Shown here one piece after another: positions 54,946-63,913 of a stretch of 64,000 nucleotides of DNA; position 1 is the stretch's first letter; every line of letters starts with the position of its first letter. This stretch comes from Rouxiella chamberiensis (lineage in GTDB: Bacteria; Pseudomonadota; Gammaproteobacteria; Enterobacterales; Enterobacteriaceae): the NCBI RefSeq assembly GCF_026967475.1, contig NZ_CP114058.1:992001-1056000 (forward strand), given 5' to 3'. The position numbers and the translations under genes are program-made. The notes under the pieces are model-generated. The model was not told where the DNA came from and did no database searches. It worked only from the letters and a program-made list of their open reading frames with translations.

Positions 54946-55674
54946 TCAAACGGTCAGATAACCGCCGTCCACAGGCAGGATAATGCCGGTGATAAACGAC
55001 GCCGCAGGACTGGCAAGAAACACCACGGCTTGCGCAACATCTTCCGGTGTTCCCCAGCGCCTGAGAGGCGTGCGCTCAAGAATAGGGGCCGCACGGCGAG
55101 GATCGTCCTGAAGCGCCTGCGTCAATGATGTTGCTATCCAGCCGGGTGCCACGGCATTGACCCGAATACCTTCCTCGGCATAGGCAATGGCCAGCGATTT
55201 GGTCAATTGCATGATCCCGCCCTTGCTTGCGCTATAGCCCGGCACCAATCCGCCTCCAAAGAAACTGAGCATCGAGGCCATATTGATAATACAGCCCTGA
55301 CTTTGCGCCAGTTTTTCACGGGCCGCAGAACAGCAACGCAGTGTGCCGGTGAGATTGATATCTATCACATTTTCAAAGACGTCGACCTGATGTTCAGCCC
55401 CACGACTGATGATGCCGGCACAGTTTACGAGCACGTCGAGTTTAGACATGTCGGCCATCAACGCGACAATGGACGAGTTATCGCGAACATCGAGTTCACG
55501 AATCTCCACGGTGTCCTGTAATGCCAACTGATTATCGTCACATCGAATCCCTGCTGCCATAACTCGTGCACCAAGTTGTGCAAGCAGCGTGACGATGCCC
55601 GCGCCAATACCGGTTGTGCCTCCTGTTACCAGCGCAGTTTTACCCGCCAGCAAATGAGTGGAAAACGACATCAT
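54946..55674 (-). CDS. SDR-family oxidoreductase
   Basis: This 242-residue short-chain dehydrogenase has the cofactor motif TGGTTGIGAGIV, NCAGIIS, the catalytic Ser (NMASMLSFF) and YSASKGG, and ends VDGGYLTV. It resembles KduD/2-deoxy-gluconate dehydrogenase-like SDRs. It lies 91 bases downstream of the cupin gene on the same strand and is probably co-transcribed from the promoter region that carries two CTGACATGTCAG-type sites. Substrate unknown; a sugar-acid ketone/alcohol conversion is likely. Confidence 0.8.
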   Translation of the reverse strand: MMSFSTHLLAGKTALVTGGTTGIGAGIVTLLAQLGARVMAAGIRCDDNQLALQDTVEIRELDVRDNSSIVALMADMSKLDVLVNCAGIISRGAEHQVDVFENVIDINLTGTLRCCSAAREKLAQSQGCIINMASMLSFFGGGLVPGYSASKGGIMQLTKSLAIAYAEEGIRVNAVAPGWIATSLTQALQDDPRRAAPILERTPLRRWGTPEDVAQAVVFLASPAASFITGIILPVDGGYLTV

Positions 55675-55765
55675 GCACTGATTCCTCCATAGAAATGCGG
55701 CCAGACGAATGACAAATTTTTACTCACGACTCGCGGGTGAAAGTCATTCATCACCAAAGTCAAAC

Positions 55766-56305
55766 CTAGCGAATAAACCGGTCAACAAAATCGGCGCCCA
55801 ACCCGCAGGATTCATAATGCTTGCGGCACATATCAATTTTGGTAAAGACATCTTCAAAGCCGACGTTAGCGCCCCAGGGATCGACGTAATACATACAGCC
55901 ATTGACCTGAAACAGCGTGATCATCTCCTCCACATCTTCATCTACGACCAAGGTGTGGGTTTCACCCGGTGGCTCAAAAACATAACCGCCTTCCACGGCC
56001 TCCCAGTCATGTTCCAGATAGCGCCAGCGACCTTTAATGACATAGGCATGAACCGGCGCAGGGTGGCGATGACGACTGAGCACACCCGATTTTCTGACTT
56101 TGAGCAGATTGACCCAATAACCTGCGGAACGATTCAGGCAAAGAGGGCGAAACCACACGTTTTCCGCCTGAGGCACCCAGATACGGGGGTCTTCCGGCAT
56201 CGCCTGGCTGACAACGAGATCCGGCACCATTTCCGAAGGTTGTGAAAATTGATAAGGCATACGGCGCAGCGTTTCCGTATCCAGATTTTTATCTTTTTGC
56301 TCCAT
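55766..56305 (-). CDS. Cupin, 2,4'-dihydroxyacetophenone-dioxygenase-like
   Basis: This 179-residue cupin has the metal motif SRHRHPAPVHAYVIKGRWRYLE and PPGETHTLVVDE, matching the ChrR-like/2,4'-dihydroxyacetophenone dioxygenase family. It starts behind GAGGAG. In a carbohydrate context it may be an isomerase or lactone-acting cupin rather than an aromatic dioxygenase. It is first of a two-gene minus-strand operon with the SDR and divergent from the MFS gene at 56567. Confidence 0.7.
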   Translation of the reverse strand: MEQKDKNLDTETLRRMPYQFSQPSEMVPDLVVSQAMPEDPRIWVPQAENVWFRPLCLNRSAGYWVNLLKVRKSGVLSRHRHPAPVHAYVIKGRWRYLEHDWEAVEGGYVFEPPGETHTLVVDEDVEEMITLFQVNGCMYYVDPWGANVGFEDVFTKIDMCRKHYESCGLGADFVDRFIR

Positions 56306-56364
56306 CGTGATCTCCTCGTTTTCGAGAGTTACAAGTCAGTGCAAGCAAACAAACCTTGCTTTAA

Positions 56365-56376
56365 CTGACATGTCAT
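56365..56376. promoter_or_regulatory. Operator copy 1, CTGACATGTCAT
   Basis: Eleven of twelve bases of the palindrome CTGACATGTCAG, 60 bases upstream of the cupin start. Confidence 0.65.
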
Positions 56377-56526
56377 TATTGAGGTGAGTGGAGTAAATAA
56401 TAACCGGTAATTTACACCAGTCATCCTATAAAAGTTGATTTTACGTGGCAAAATCTCTGTTTGTGATCGAAGTCTGCTTTGTTTGATAAAACTCTTCCTA
56501 AATTCAGCTTCTCGCTCTTTACTGTT

Positions 56527-56538
56527 CTGACATGTCAG
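56527..56538. promoter_or_regulatory. Operator copy 2, CTGACATGTCAG
   Basis: Perfect 12-bp palindrome 28 bases before the MFS start, where binding would block transcription initiation or early elongation. Confidence 0.75.
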
Positions 56539-56566
56539 TTGATCTTGTCGAAACAGGAAAATAACT

Positions 56567-57898
56567 ATGTACTCTGCTAAAAAATCTCTGAATGACACGA
56601 TGGGAAACAGGCGCTGGTCTGTCGCGTTTATCCTTTTGGTTGGTGGTTTTATCAATTATCTCGATCGGGCGAGTTTATCTGTTGCTGCGCCTACCATGAT
56701 GGAGGACCTGCATTTGTCCAACACCGATATCGGACTGATGGGATCGGTGTTTTCACTCTTTTTGCTTTTAGTCAGTTTCCTGCCGGTTGGCTGGCCGACC
56801 GTTTCGGCCCGCGTAAGGTTTATGCCGGAGCCGCGACGCTGTGGGGGCTTTCAACCATGCTGACCGGACTTTGCAGCTCATTGACCTCCCTGCTTTGTGC
56901 CCGTGCGCTGCTGGGAATGACAGAAGCGCCCGGCTGGCCAACCTCCGCCAAAATCACCTCGATTTGGTTTCCACGAAAAGAGCGGGCATTGGCAAGTTCT
57001 ATCTGGGATGCCTCATCGCGTTGGGGTTTGGCATTCGCCCCGCCTTTACTGGTGTTTATGAGTATTCATTTCGGCTGGGGTGCCTTGTTTTATCTGGCGG
57101 GAAGTCTGGGCGTTATTTTTGGCCTGATATTTTTCCTCATCTATCGCCAACCTGAAAATCATCCCCGTATTTCCTCTCGCGAACGGGATTATATTCAGGC
57201 GGGTGGGGAGGGAATGTACCGCGTGCAGAGCCGGGCGCGAGAGTAAAATGGGCGTCGCTGTTTCGATATCAGTCCATGTGGGGAATGATGCTGGGCTGGT
57301 TCTGCTATATCTGGCTGTTCAATATCTTTGTCACCTTTCTCCCGCTGTATCTCATGAAAACGCAGCATGTCACGCTTAACGCGATGGGCATTTATGCCAG
57401 CATTCCCTATCTGGCGGGTATCGTCGGGGCGGCATTGGGGGGTACGCCGTAAAATGGCTAACCGATCATCAGACTCAGTCCGATCCGCTCAGAGCCAAGA
57501 AGATAGTCATCATGGTTGCGGCGTTGATCAGTGGCGCGGCAACGATTGCCGTCCCATTTTGCGACACCCTGACCCTGACGCTTGTGATGATGACGGTGGC
57601 CATGTTCTGTCTTTCGGCCGTTTCATGCACCTGCTGGGCTATTCCCGGCGATGTGGCTTCCAATGACATCGTTGGCTCGGTGTGCGGGATACAGAACTTT
57701 GGCGGTTTCTTTGCCGGGGCGCTGTCACCGCTGGTGACCGGGTATATTGCCGATGCGACGGGTTCCTATGCCATGGCGTTTGTGAGTGGCGGTGCCATCG
57801 CCGCGTTGACCGGTTTCTGTTACTGGTTTCTGGTTCGCAAACCCATTGTGAAAAAAGAGAGTGAAGTGATGGACGAACGCCTGCAGCCAGAAAGTTAG
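56567..57898 (+). pseudogene. MFS sugar-acid transporter, three frameshifts
   Basis: Four frame segments together give one ACS-family carrier of about 444 residues. They run from LVGGFINYLDRASLSVAAPTM, through GWLADRFGPRK (motif A) and RALLGMTEAPGWPTSAKITSIWFP, to YASIPYLAGIVGAALGGYAVKW and a C-terminal half ending in a charged tail. Each break is a missing base in a run: T5 at 56759-56763, G4 at 57205-57208 and G6 at 57437-57442. The protein has no other stop or deletion. Its promoter carries a perfect CTGACATGTCAG site. Confidence 0.8.
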
Positions 57899-57907
57899 CG
57901 AGACGGG

Positions 57908-57939
57908 CAGCAAGGCAGAATATTCCGCCTTGCTGTTTT
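57908..57939. terminator. Terminator between the convergent MFS and royal-jelly genes
   Basis: CAGCAAGGC and GCCTTGCTG form a perfect 9-bp stem with a 10-base loop, then TTTTG. Confidence 0.75.
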
Positions 57940-57951
57940 GTTGCCGGGACT

Positions 57952-59186
57952 TCAACGTGCGGTATAAGGTTTCCCACCCACCTGAACCTTGTAGATGCGG
58001 AAGTTGGCTACCTTCGGATTATCAAAATTCATCTCGCCCCCGACCCAGGAATTAAGATGATTGCTGACAAAATAAAGGCTGCCATCAGGCCCCCAGCCAA
58101 TGGTATCGGGCCAGGCGATATCCGGGCTGCTCACAAGCGTCGTTATCTTGCCGGTTTTGGCGTCTCGCTTGGTCAAACCATTTAAGGTGAGCGCCGTCAG
58201 GTAGAGATTGCCCGCGCGATCGGCGGTCATACCATCGGTGTTGGAGGGCAAGGTATTCACGACTTTTATCCCGCTTTCGATTTTTTCTTCGCTGTTGCCA
58301 AAGTCACGCAGCAATGAGGTTGGCACGCTCATCAAACGGTTGCCCGTCAGATTGGTCCAATAGAGCGTTTTCTTGTCGCCGGATAAGGCAATACCGTCGG
58401 CCCCTGTCAGCATGGCGTTAGGCTTGCCGTCTTTGTCTTTCAGGACCTTCTCGCCATGAATGCGAAAGGTGAAGCCGGGTTGATCGTTAACCCAGGCAGG
58501 ATTCGACAGTACACGTTTGGCCTGACCGGTTTTCATGTTATAGACCAGCAGAGCGCCTTTGAGAGGGTGACACATAATCCCGGAATCTGTGATGTAAACA
58601 ACCCCGTTATCATTATCAACGGCCACATCGTTCAGGAAGGAGCAGGCGAAATCCACTTGATCCGAAGTAAATTGATATCGCGCCACTTCCTTGTTGCTGT
58701 TCAAGTCCCAGGCGATGAGTTTTTCATCTCCCGGCTTGTTCGGCGCACCAGCAATATGACCCTGATCCAGAATCCACATCACGTTGTTTCGATCAATTTC
58801 GAAGCCGAGTACGGCTTTCAATCCCTGCGGGTTATTGATGTCGTTCATTTCCCTGCTTGGAAAAGGTTTCAACACCCATTGGCCATCCTTTTTCTCCAGT
58901 TTTGAGAGTGTAGCCGGAACCTCGGGACCTCCCCATCGTGCGGTGCTGACATAAATATTGTCATGGGCATCCACCTTGACCCCGTGGAGCATCGCCTTGG
59001 TATCATTTTTTTCCACTGCGCCTCGGCAGTGGCGTTTCCCAAATCGTAGGGCAGGCGGTTCCATTCGGCCACGACCGTAAGTTCGGGCTGCGTCGCAGCG
59101 AATGACAGTGCTGTAAATCCAAAGCCTAGACAGGCAGAAGTCATGGAAAGGGCAATCAGGCCGGGCTTGAAGCTGTTTGATTTCAT
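57952..59186 (-). pseudogene. Secreted major-royal-jelly/yellow-family protein, one frameshift
   Basis: About 411 residues when joined. The start MKSNSFKPGLIALSMTSACLGFGFTALSFAA is a clear Sec signal peptide, so the protein is periplasmic. The body is a six-bladed propeller with SMP-30/MRJP-like blocks: GVKVDAHDNIYVST, FLNDVAVDNDNGVVYITDSG and SNTDGMTADRAGNLYLT. Related proteins are lactonases or bind phenolics/amines. At 59006-59012 seven A's (minus strand) stand where eight are needed. It is divergent from an MFS gene, with an operator copy 30 bases before its start. A periplasmic lactone-opening role is my inference. Confidence 0.75.
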
Positions 59187-59216
59187 ACGGACTCCATAAA
59201 GTATGCAGTGGGTTTT

Positions 59217-59228
59217 CTGACATGTCAG
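59217..59228. promoter_or_regulatory. Operator copy 3, CTGACATGTCAG
   Basis: Perfect 12-bp palindrome 30 bases before the royal-jelly protein start. Confidence 0.75.
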
Positions 59229-59549
59229 AATTTAGCATTCCTTTTTTATTTCTCTTGAAATAATTTTCTGAAATGCTTCTAACCTCACAAAAATTGCGCC
59301 CAACTTTCTCCTTCACATCAGAAGCAAGACAGTCGAAAAAATTAATCGAAAGATAACAGGAAATTGTGGCTGATTCGCGTCTGGGTGAAGCATGAGGTAG
59401 GGTTGGAGGCAAGCACGGCAATTTGCGTGCCATGAAAATGATCGACTGTGATCTTGCTCACCACACTCGGCGAATATATCTGGGTTCTGTGATTTTTTTA
59501 GCAAATATTTAACAATTTTAGCGTGTTTGAAAACGTATCTGATAAATTT

Positions 59550-59561
59550 GTGACATGTCAG
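59550..59561. promoter_or_regulatory. Operator copy 4, GTGACATGTCAG
   Basis: Eleven of twelve bases of the palindrome, 120 bases before the MFS start. The rest of the 59187-59681 gap holds no gene. Confidence 0.65.
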
Positions 59562-59681
59562 ATTGTGAACGCCAGTGATAACGAGCGGAAGGTCTTTCCA
59601 GATCCCTGCTTTTCCATTTCTGCGGTCATCGTCTCACTCACTCATCGTTCTTCAACCTCTAGAATAAGCAGGAAAATCGCC

Positions 59682-61021
59682 ATGAGTACGTTGACCCAAC
59701 AAAGCAGTGCAAGCGCGGGAGACCTTGAGCAATCTACGGTGCGTAAGACCATCATGATGCTGGTGCCCCTGATGGTGGCTATGTACGTGATTGCCTATAT
59801 TGATCGCCAAAATATCAGCTTCGCAAAATTGCAGATGATCGGCAGTCTGGGCTGGAGTGAATCGGCATTCGGACTGGGTTCTTCACTGTTTTTTATCGGA
59901 TATCTTGTTTTTAGCGTGCCGGGCAATCTCATCCTCTCCAAGGTAGGCGCAAAACGCTGGTTTGCCTTGAGCCTCTGCGCGTGGGGCGTTATCACCATTT
60001 CGCTGGCATTTACTCAAAGCCTGACCATGTTTTATCTGCTGCGCTTTATTCTCGGATTGGCAGAGGCCAGTTTTTATCCGGGCCTTATCTATTATTCAAC
60101 CCAATGGTTCCCGACCAAATACCGTCCGCGAATCGTGGGTTTTCTGGTCATGGCCAGCATGTTTGCCAACATGATTGGGGCTCCCCTCAACGGCGGGTTG
60201 CTGAGTCTGCACGGTTTTATGGGGTATGAAGGCTGGCAGTGGTTATTCTTTGTGACAGGATTACTGGCGCTGATACTGATAGTCCCCGTATTGTATTTTT
60301 CCCGGGCACTCCGGAGCACTCCACTTTTCTGGCACCGGCCCAAAAAGCGTGGTTGCTCAAGCGTCTTGACGAAGAGCGCCGTCAGCAAACCGATCAGTCC
60401 GTCAATACGCTCTTCAAGTCGTTAACCGACAAGCGTGTACTGGCGCTGGCGCTGGTCTATGGATTTATCTGTTTTGGTGCCTACGGTATCAGCTACTGGA
60501 TGCCCACCATCGTCAAGTCGTTTGGTGTTTCGGATATGAAAAACGGCCTGGTCAATATGATCCCGTGGGCGCTGGTCATGATCCTGCTGCGCTGGTTGAC
60601 CAAAAATCCGGAGCGTACCAATAACCCCTTCATTAATGTTGCGCTACCCATGTTTACCGCGTCACTCTGCCTGATAGGATCGGTGTGGTTCTATGCCGTA
60701 CCGGTCGTCAGTTTCGCCTTCATATGCGGTGTCGTGCTCTCCGTCTTTGCTATCCAGCCCTGCTTCTGGAATATGACCAAATTCCTCTCTGGTGCATCGG
60801 CGGCGGCGGGTCTTGCCATTATCAACTCGCTGGCAAACCTCGGCGGTTTCTTTGCCCAGAACACCATTCCTTTAGTGCGTGACGAAATGCAGAGTGCCTC
60901 TGCGCCTATGATCTACCTCAGTATCGTGATGCTGGTGGGAGGAATCTGTACCGTCCTTATCATCAAATGGCTGCAACGCAAAGGCGAGACGGTTGTCGCC
61001 GCCCCTGTTGCAGGCCACTAA
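59682..61021 (+). pseudogene. Second MFS sugar-acid transporter of the right-end cluster, one frameshift
   Basis: ACS-family carrier of about 446 residues starting MSTLTQQSSASAGDLEQ behind AGGA. The first half has YVIAYIDRQNISFAKLQMIGSLGW and LAEASFYPGLIYYSTQWFP. The second half resumes as LDEERRQQTDQSVNTLFKSLTDKRVLALALVYG. The break, at 60296-60300 (T5 for T6), lies in the central loop, and repair gives YFFPGTPEHSTFLAPAQK, a typical ACS loop. It resembles the TtuB carrier in this window in layout but is not a close copy. It precedes the dehydrogenase-RraA-kinase genes. Confidence 0.8.
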
Positions 61022-61033
61022 CTGACATTTCAG
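61022..61033. promoter_or_regulatory. Operator copy 5, CTGACATTTCAG
   Basis: Eleven of twelve bases of the palindrome, directly after the MFS stop codon. Confidence 0.5.
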
Positions 61034-61118
61034 ATTTGCAATTTTAGTGTGACGTGAATCACTACTGGCAACAATAAATATTGCCAGTCGAGATAGGCTT
61101 TGTCAGTATCAATTAAAA

Positions 61119-61130
61119 CTAACATGTCAG
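61119..61130. promoter_or_regulatory. Operator copy 6, CTAACATGTCAG
   Basis: Eleven of twelve bases of the palindrome, 15 bases before the dehydrogenase start and next to its ribosome site. Paired with copy 5, it marks an internal promoter for the 61146-63785 genes. Confidence 0.65.
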
Positions 61131-61145
61131 ATTTCAGGAGTGGCA

Positions 61146-62105
61146 ATGAAAAAAATCGTCGTCCTTGAACCGGGTTATGCCAATTATCATGAAGAAGAAA
61201 CCGTGTTGGCTGCCTTTAACCCTCAGTTCGTCGTCATCCCCAAAGGGGCGTCTGACGAGGTGCGCAAACAGGCGTTGGCAGACGCTGACGCGGTCATGAT
61301 TCGCGAAGCGCCACTCCCGGCTAGTGCAATTCGCACCCTGGAAAAATGCCAGATTATCGTCCGCTACGGGGTTGGGGTCGACAATGTGGATTTGGACGCC
61401 GCGAAAACGCAGGGTATCTATGTCGCAAACGTGCCCGATTATGGCTCGGAGGATGTTGCCGAGCATGCGCTGGCCATGCTGCTGGCGAGTGTCCGTCGTA
61501 TTGCTTCACGCAATGCCCAGGTTCATCAGGGGCAGTGGAATATTGGTCAGGCCGAGCCGATGTTCAGACTCGGCGGCAAGGTGCTGGGCATTGTGGGTTT
61601 TGGGCGCATTGCCCGTTGTCTGGCCACCAAGGCCAGCGGGCTGGGTTTGAGCAATATTCTGGTGTGTGATCCCCTGCTTGACGAGGCGCAGGCGGAGGCT
61701 GCGGGCGTCGTCAAGTCCTCTCTCGAAAACCTGTGTCGCGAAGCCGATCTCCTGTCTTTGCATGTTCCGCTCTCTCAGGCGACTCGGCATTTGATAGGCC
61801 GGGAACAGTTGGCATTGATGAAACCCACGGCAGTTTTAGTCAATACCTCGCGCGGCGGACTTATTGATGAGCAGGCACTGTATGACGCGCTCAGCAATAA
61901 CCGCCTGTTTGCTGCGGGTCTGGACGTGTTCGAAACCGAGCCTGTCAACGCGGACAACCCTCTGCTGAGCCTGCCCAATGTGATTTGTACCGATCACACC
62001 GCCTGGTTTACCGAAGAGTCAGTGATTGAACTCCAGCGCAAAGCCGCACAGGAGGTCTTGCGTGTTTTTGAAGGCAACCGACCCTTGCACTGGGTGAATC
62101 CATAA
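61146..62105 (+). CDS. D-isomer-specific 2-hydroxyacid dehydrogenase
   Basis: This 319-residue NAD(P)-dependent enzyme starts at the ATG at 61146 behind AGGAG. It has RYGVGVDNVDLDAA, the Rossmann motif VGFGRIARCLA, the catalytic Arg (NTSRGGLID), Glu (DVFETEPV) and His (TDHTAWFT). It belongs to the PGDH-like/C-terminal-binding-protein branch rather than the lactate or formate enzymes. It could reduce a 2-keto acid or oxidise a sugar-derived 2-hydroxyacid. It heads the three-gene stretch with the RraA-like and PfkB genes. Confidence 0.85.
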   Translation: MKKIVVLEPGYANYHEEETVLAAFNPQFVVIPKGASDEVRKQALADADAVMIREAPLPASAIRTLEKCQIIVRYGVGVDNVDLDAAKTQGIYVANVPDYGSEDVAEHALAMLLASVRRIASRNAQVHQGQWNIGQAEPMFRLGGKVLGIVGFGRIARCLATKASGLGLSNILVCDPLLDEAQAEAAGVVKSSLENLCREADLLSLHVPLSQATRHLIGREQLALMKPTAVLVNTSRGGLIDEQALYDALSNNRLFAAGLDVFETEPVNADNPLLSLPNVICTDHTAWFTEESVIELQRKAAQEVLRVFEGNRPLHWVNP

Positions 62106-62134
62106 TTTAAATACAATGTAATCAGGAGTATACG

Positions 62135-62791
62135 ATGTACAGCAAAGAGATTATTGAAGGTTATCGCGCGATATTTTCAACGGCATCCATCGCCGATGCC
62201 TGCGATATTATTGTAGGTAAAACCATGTTCCTGCCGTTCGAAGTCAAGAATCGTATCAATGACAAAAAGATAGTCGGCCCGGCGGTCACGATTCTGGAAG
62301 ATGTTACCGAAGAAAAACTGCCGCCGCAGCATGCGCTTGATGCCATTGATGAATCGGAAGCCGGTTCAGTCATCGTCATCGGAGGGTGCAAGGCGCTTGA
62401 AACGGTGGCGGTGTGGGGCGGCCTGATGACGGCGGGTGCCGTCGCCAACAAGCATGAAGGGGCGGTGTTGATGGGCGGCGTGCGCGATTTGATTGAAATT
62501 CGCCGTGATTATGATTTCCCGGTATTCGCCAAAACCGTCACGCCGGGCACAACGCTTGGGCGCTTCAAAACGCTGGCGTCCAATCAGCCTGTCACCCTGG
62601 GCGATGTCACGGTTAATCCGGGCGATTTGATAGTCGGTGATGTCGATGGCGTGGTATGCGTTCCGAAAGAGCATGTCGAGGCTGTACTCGCGTTGTCGGT
62701 TTCCATCGATAATCGTGAACTGGAACAGGCCAAGCTTATTATCGAATCGGGTTCATTGCGTGAAGGTCTGGCCAAGTATGGCCGTATTTGA
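62135..62791 (+). CDS. RraA-family aldolase/decarboxylase-like protein
   Basis: This 218-residue protein has the RraA fold signature GGLMTAGAVANKHEGAVLMGGVRDL, with the G-G-x-x-R-D metal/substrate motif, and GDLIVGDVDGVVCVPKEH. Members outside the RNase E inhibitor group are divalent-metal-dependent 4-hydroxy-4-methyl-2-oxoglutarate/oxaloacetate aldolases or decarboxylases of branched sugar acids. Context beside a 2-hydroxyacid dehydrogenase and a sugar kinase favours the catabolic role. AGGAG precedes the ATG. Confidence 0.83.
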   Translation: MYSKEIIEGYRAIFSTASIADACDIIVGKTMFLPFEVKNRINDKKIVGPAVTILEDVTEEKLPPQHALDAIDESEAGSVIVIGGCKALETVAVWGGLMTAGAVANKHEGAVLMGGVRDLIEIRRDYDFPVFAKTVTPGTTLGRFKTLASNQPVTLGDVTVNPGDLIVGDVDGVVCVPKEHVEAVLALSVSIDNRELEQAKLIIESGSLREGLAKYGRI

Positions 62792-62802
62792 TTAGCTAGA
62801 AG

Positions 62803-62834
62803 CGGCCTCGCCGATGCTTTTCGAGGCGAGGCCG
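62803..62834 (+). other. Intercistronic hairpin abutting the kinase ribosome site
   Basis: CGGCCTCGCC and GGCGAGGCCG form a perfect 10-bp stem with a 12-base loop. The kinase ribosome site GGAGG starts at 62835, the next base. Such a structure can lower or tune translation of the downstream gene or stabilise the upstream mRNA. Confidence 0.55.
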
Positions 62835-62848
62835 GGAGGACAGGGAAA

Positions 62849-63785
62849 ATGAAAAATTTCGATATTCTTTCTTTCGGCGAACCGCTATACGAAATCAGCG
62901 AGTTGCCACAGGAAGGGGAAGCGCTCCACTATCTCGGCGGTTACGGCGGCGATACGTCGAATTTTGCCATCAGTGCAGCACGACAGGGCGCAAAAGTGGC
63001 CATGTTTACTCAACTGGGCACAGACGTTTTTGGCGACAGATTTATCGCGTTATGGCGGCGTGAGGGCGTGGATTATCAGCATGTGCTGCGTCACGACAGC
63101 GCGCCGACCGGCCTCTATTTCATCACCCACGACAACATGGGACATCATTTTACCTTTTATCGCAAAGGCTCGGCGGCCGCCTGTCTCCAGCCTTCCCAAC
63201 TTCCCGAACCAGGCCATCGCAGACGCGAAATTGCTGCACACCTCTGCCATCACACTGGCTATCAGCGATTCGGCCTGCGACAGCGTATTTGCTGCCATCG
63301 AACTTGCACGCCGCCACGATACGCTTGTCTCTTTCGATACCAACCTCCGGCTCAAGCTGTGGCCACTTTCTCGTGCAAGGGCCATCATTCATGAAGTCGC
63401 ACGTTCGGTTGACCTCTGTCTGCCGAGTCTTGATGAGGCACGTTTACTGACCGGATTGCACGAGGCCGAGGCGATTGTCGATTTCTACCTCAATCTCGGC
63501 GTCAAGGAGGTAGTCTTGAAGCTGGGCAGCGAAGGCGCGATGTATGCCAATGCACATCAACGATGGCAGGTGAAGGGGCATCGCGTCGATACCGTTGATG
63601 CTACCGGGGCAGGCGACTGTTTCTCCGGAGCCTTTCTGACGCAGTATCTCTCAGGATGTTCACCCGAGCGGGCGCTTGACTATGCCAACGCCGCGGCAGC
63701 CCTGACTACGAAGGGTTATGGTGCCGTCAAGCCAATCCCCTCAAGGCAGGAGGTCGAGCACTTTATCAAGACAATCACCCGATAA
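62849..63785 (+). pseudogene. PfkB-family sugar kinase, one frameshift
   Basis: About 311 residues when joined. The first frame starts MKNFDILSFGEPLYEISELPQ and has the PfkB entry motif YLGGYGGDTSNFAISAARQGAK. The second frame carries LVSFDTNLRLKLWP and the ATP/catalytic motif DATGAGDCFSGAFL. The break is one extra C at 63206-63210 (GAACCAGG for GAACAGG); repair reads LPEQAIADAKLLHTS. Sequence resembles 2-keto-3-deoxygluconate kinases. It likely phosphorylates the sugar or keto-acid produced by the preceding enzymes. Confidence 0.82.
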
Positions 63786-63857
63786 CAGCAAGATGTGACG
63801 CACCTCCTGACGAGATGCGCTGCAAGGCCCGCCGACGTGTCTTAGGGAAGAATTTTC

Positions 63858-63866
63858 TGGTATACA
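63858..63866. promoter_or_regulatory. TGGTATACA motif before the last GntR gene
   Basis: Same nonamer as upstream of the GntR gene at 13471; 47 bases before the start here. Confidence 0.35.
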
Positions 63867-63913
63867 TAGGACTTGGGCACGGCAAAAAAGCCGTCTATCC
63901 ACCAGGCGTGGCG

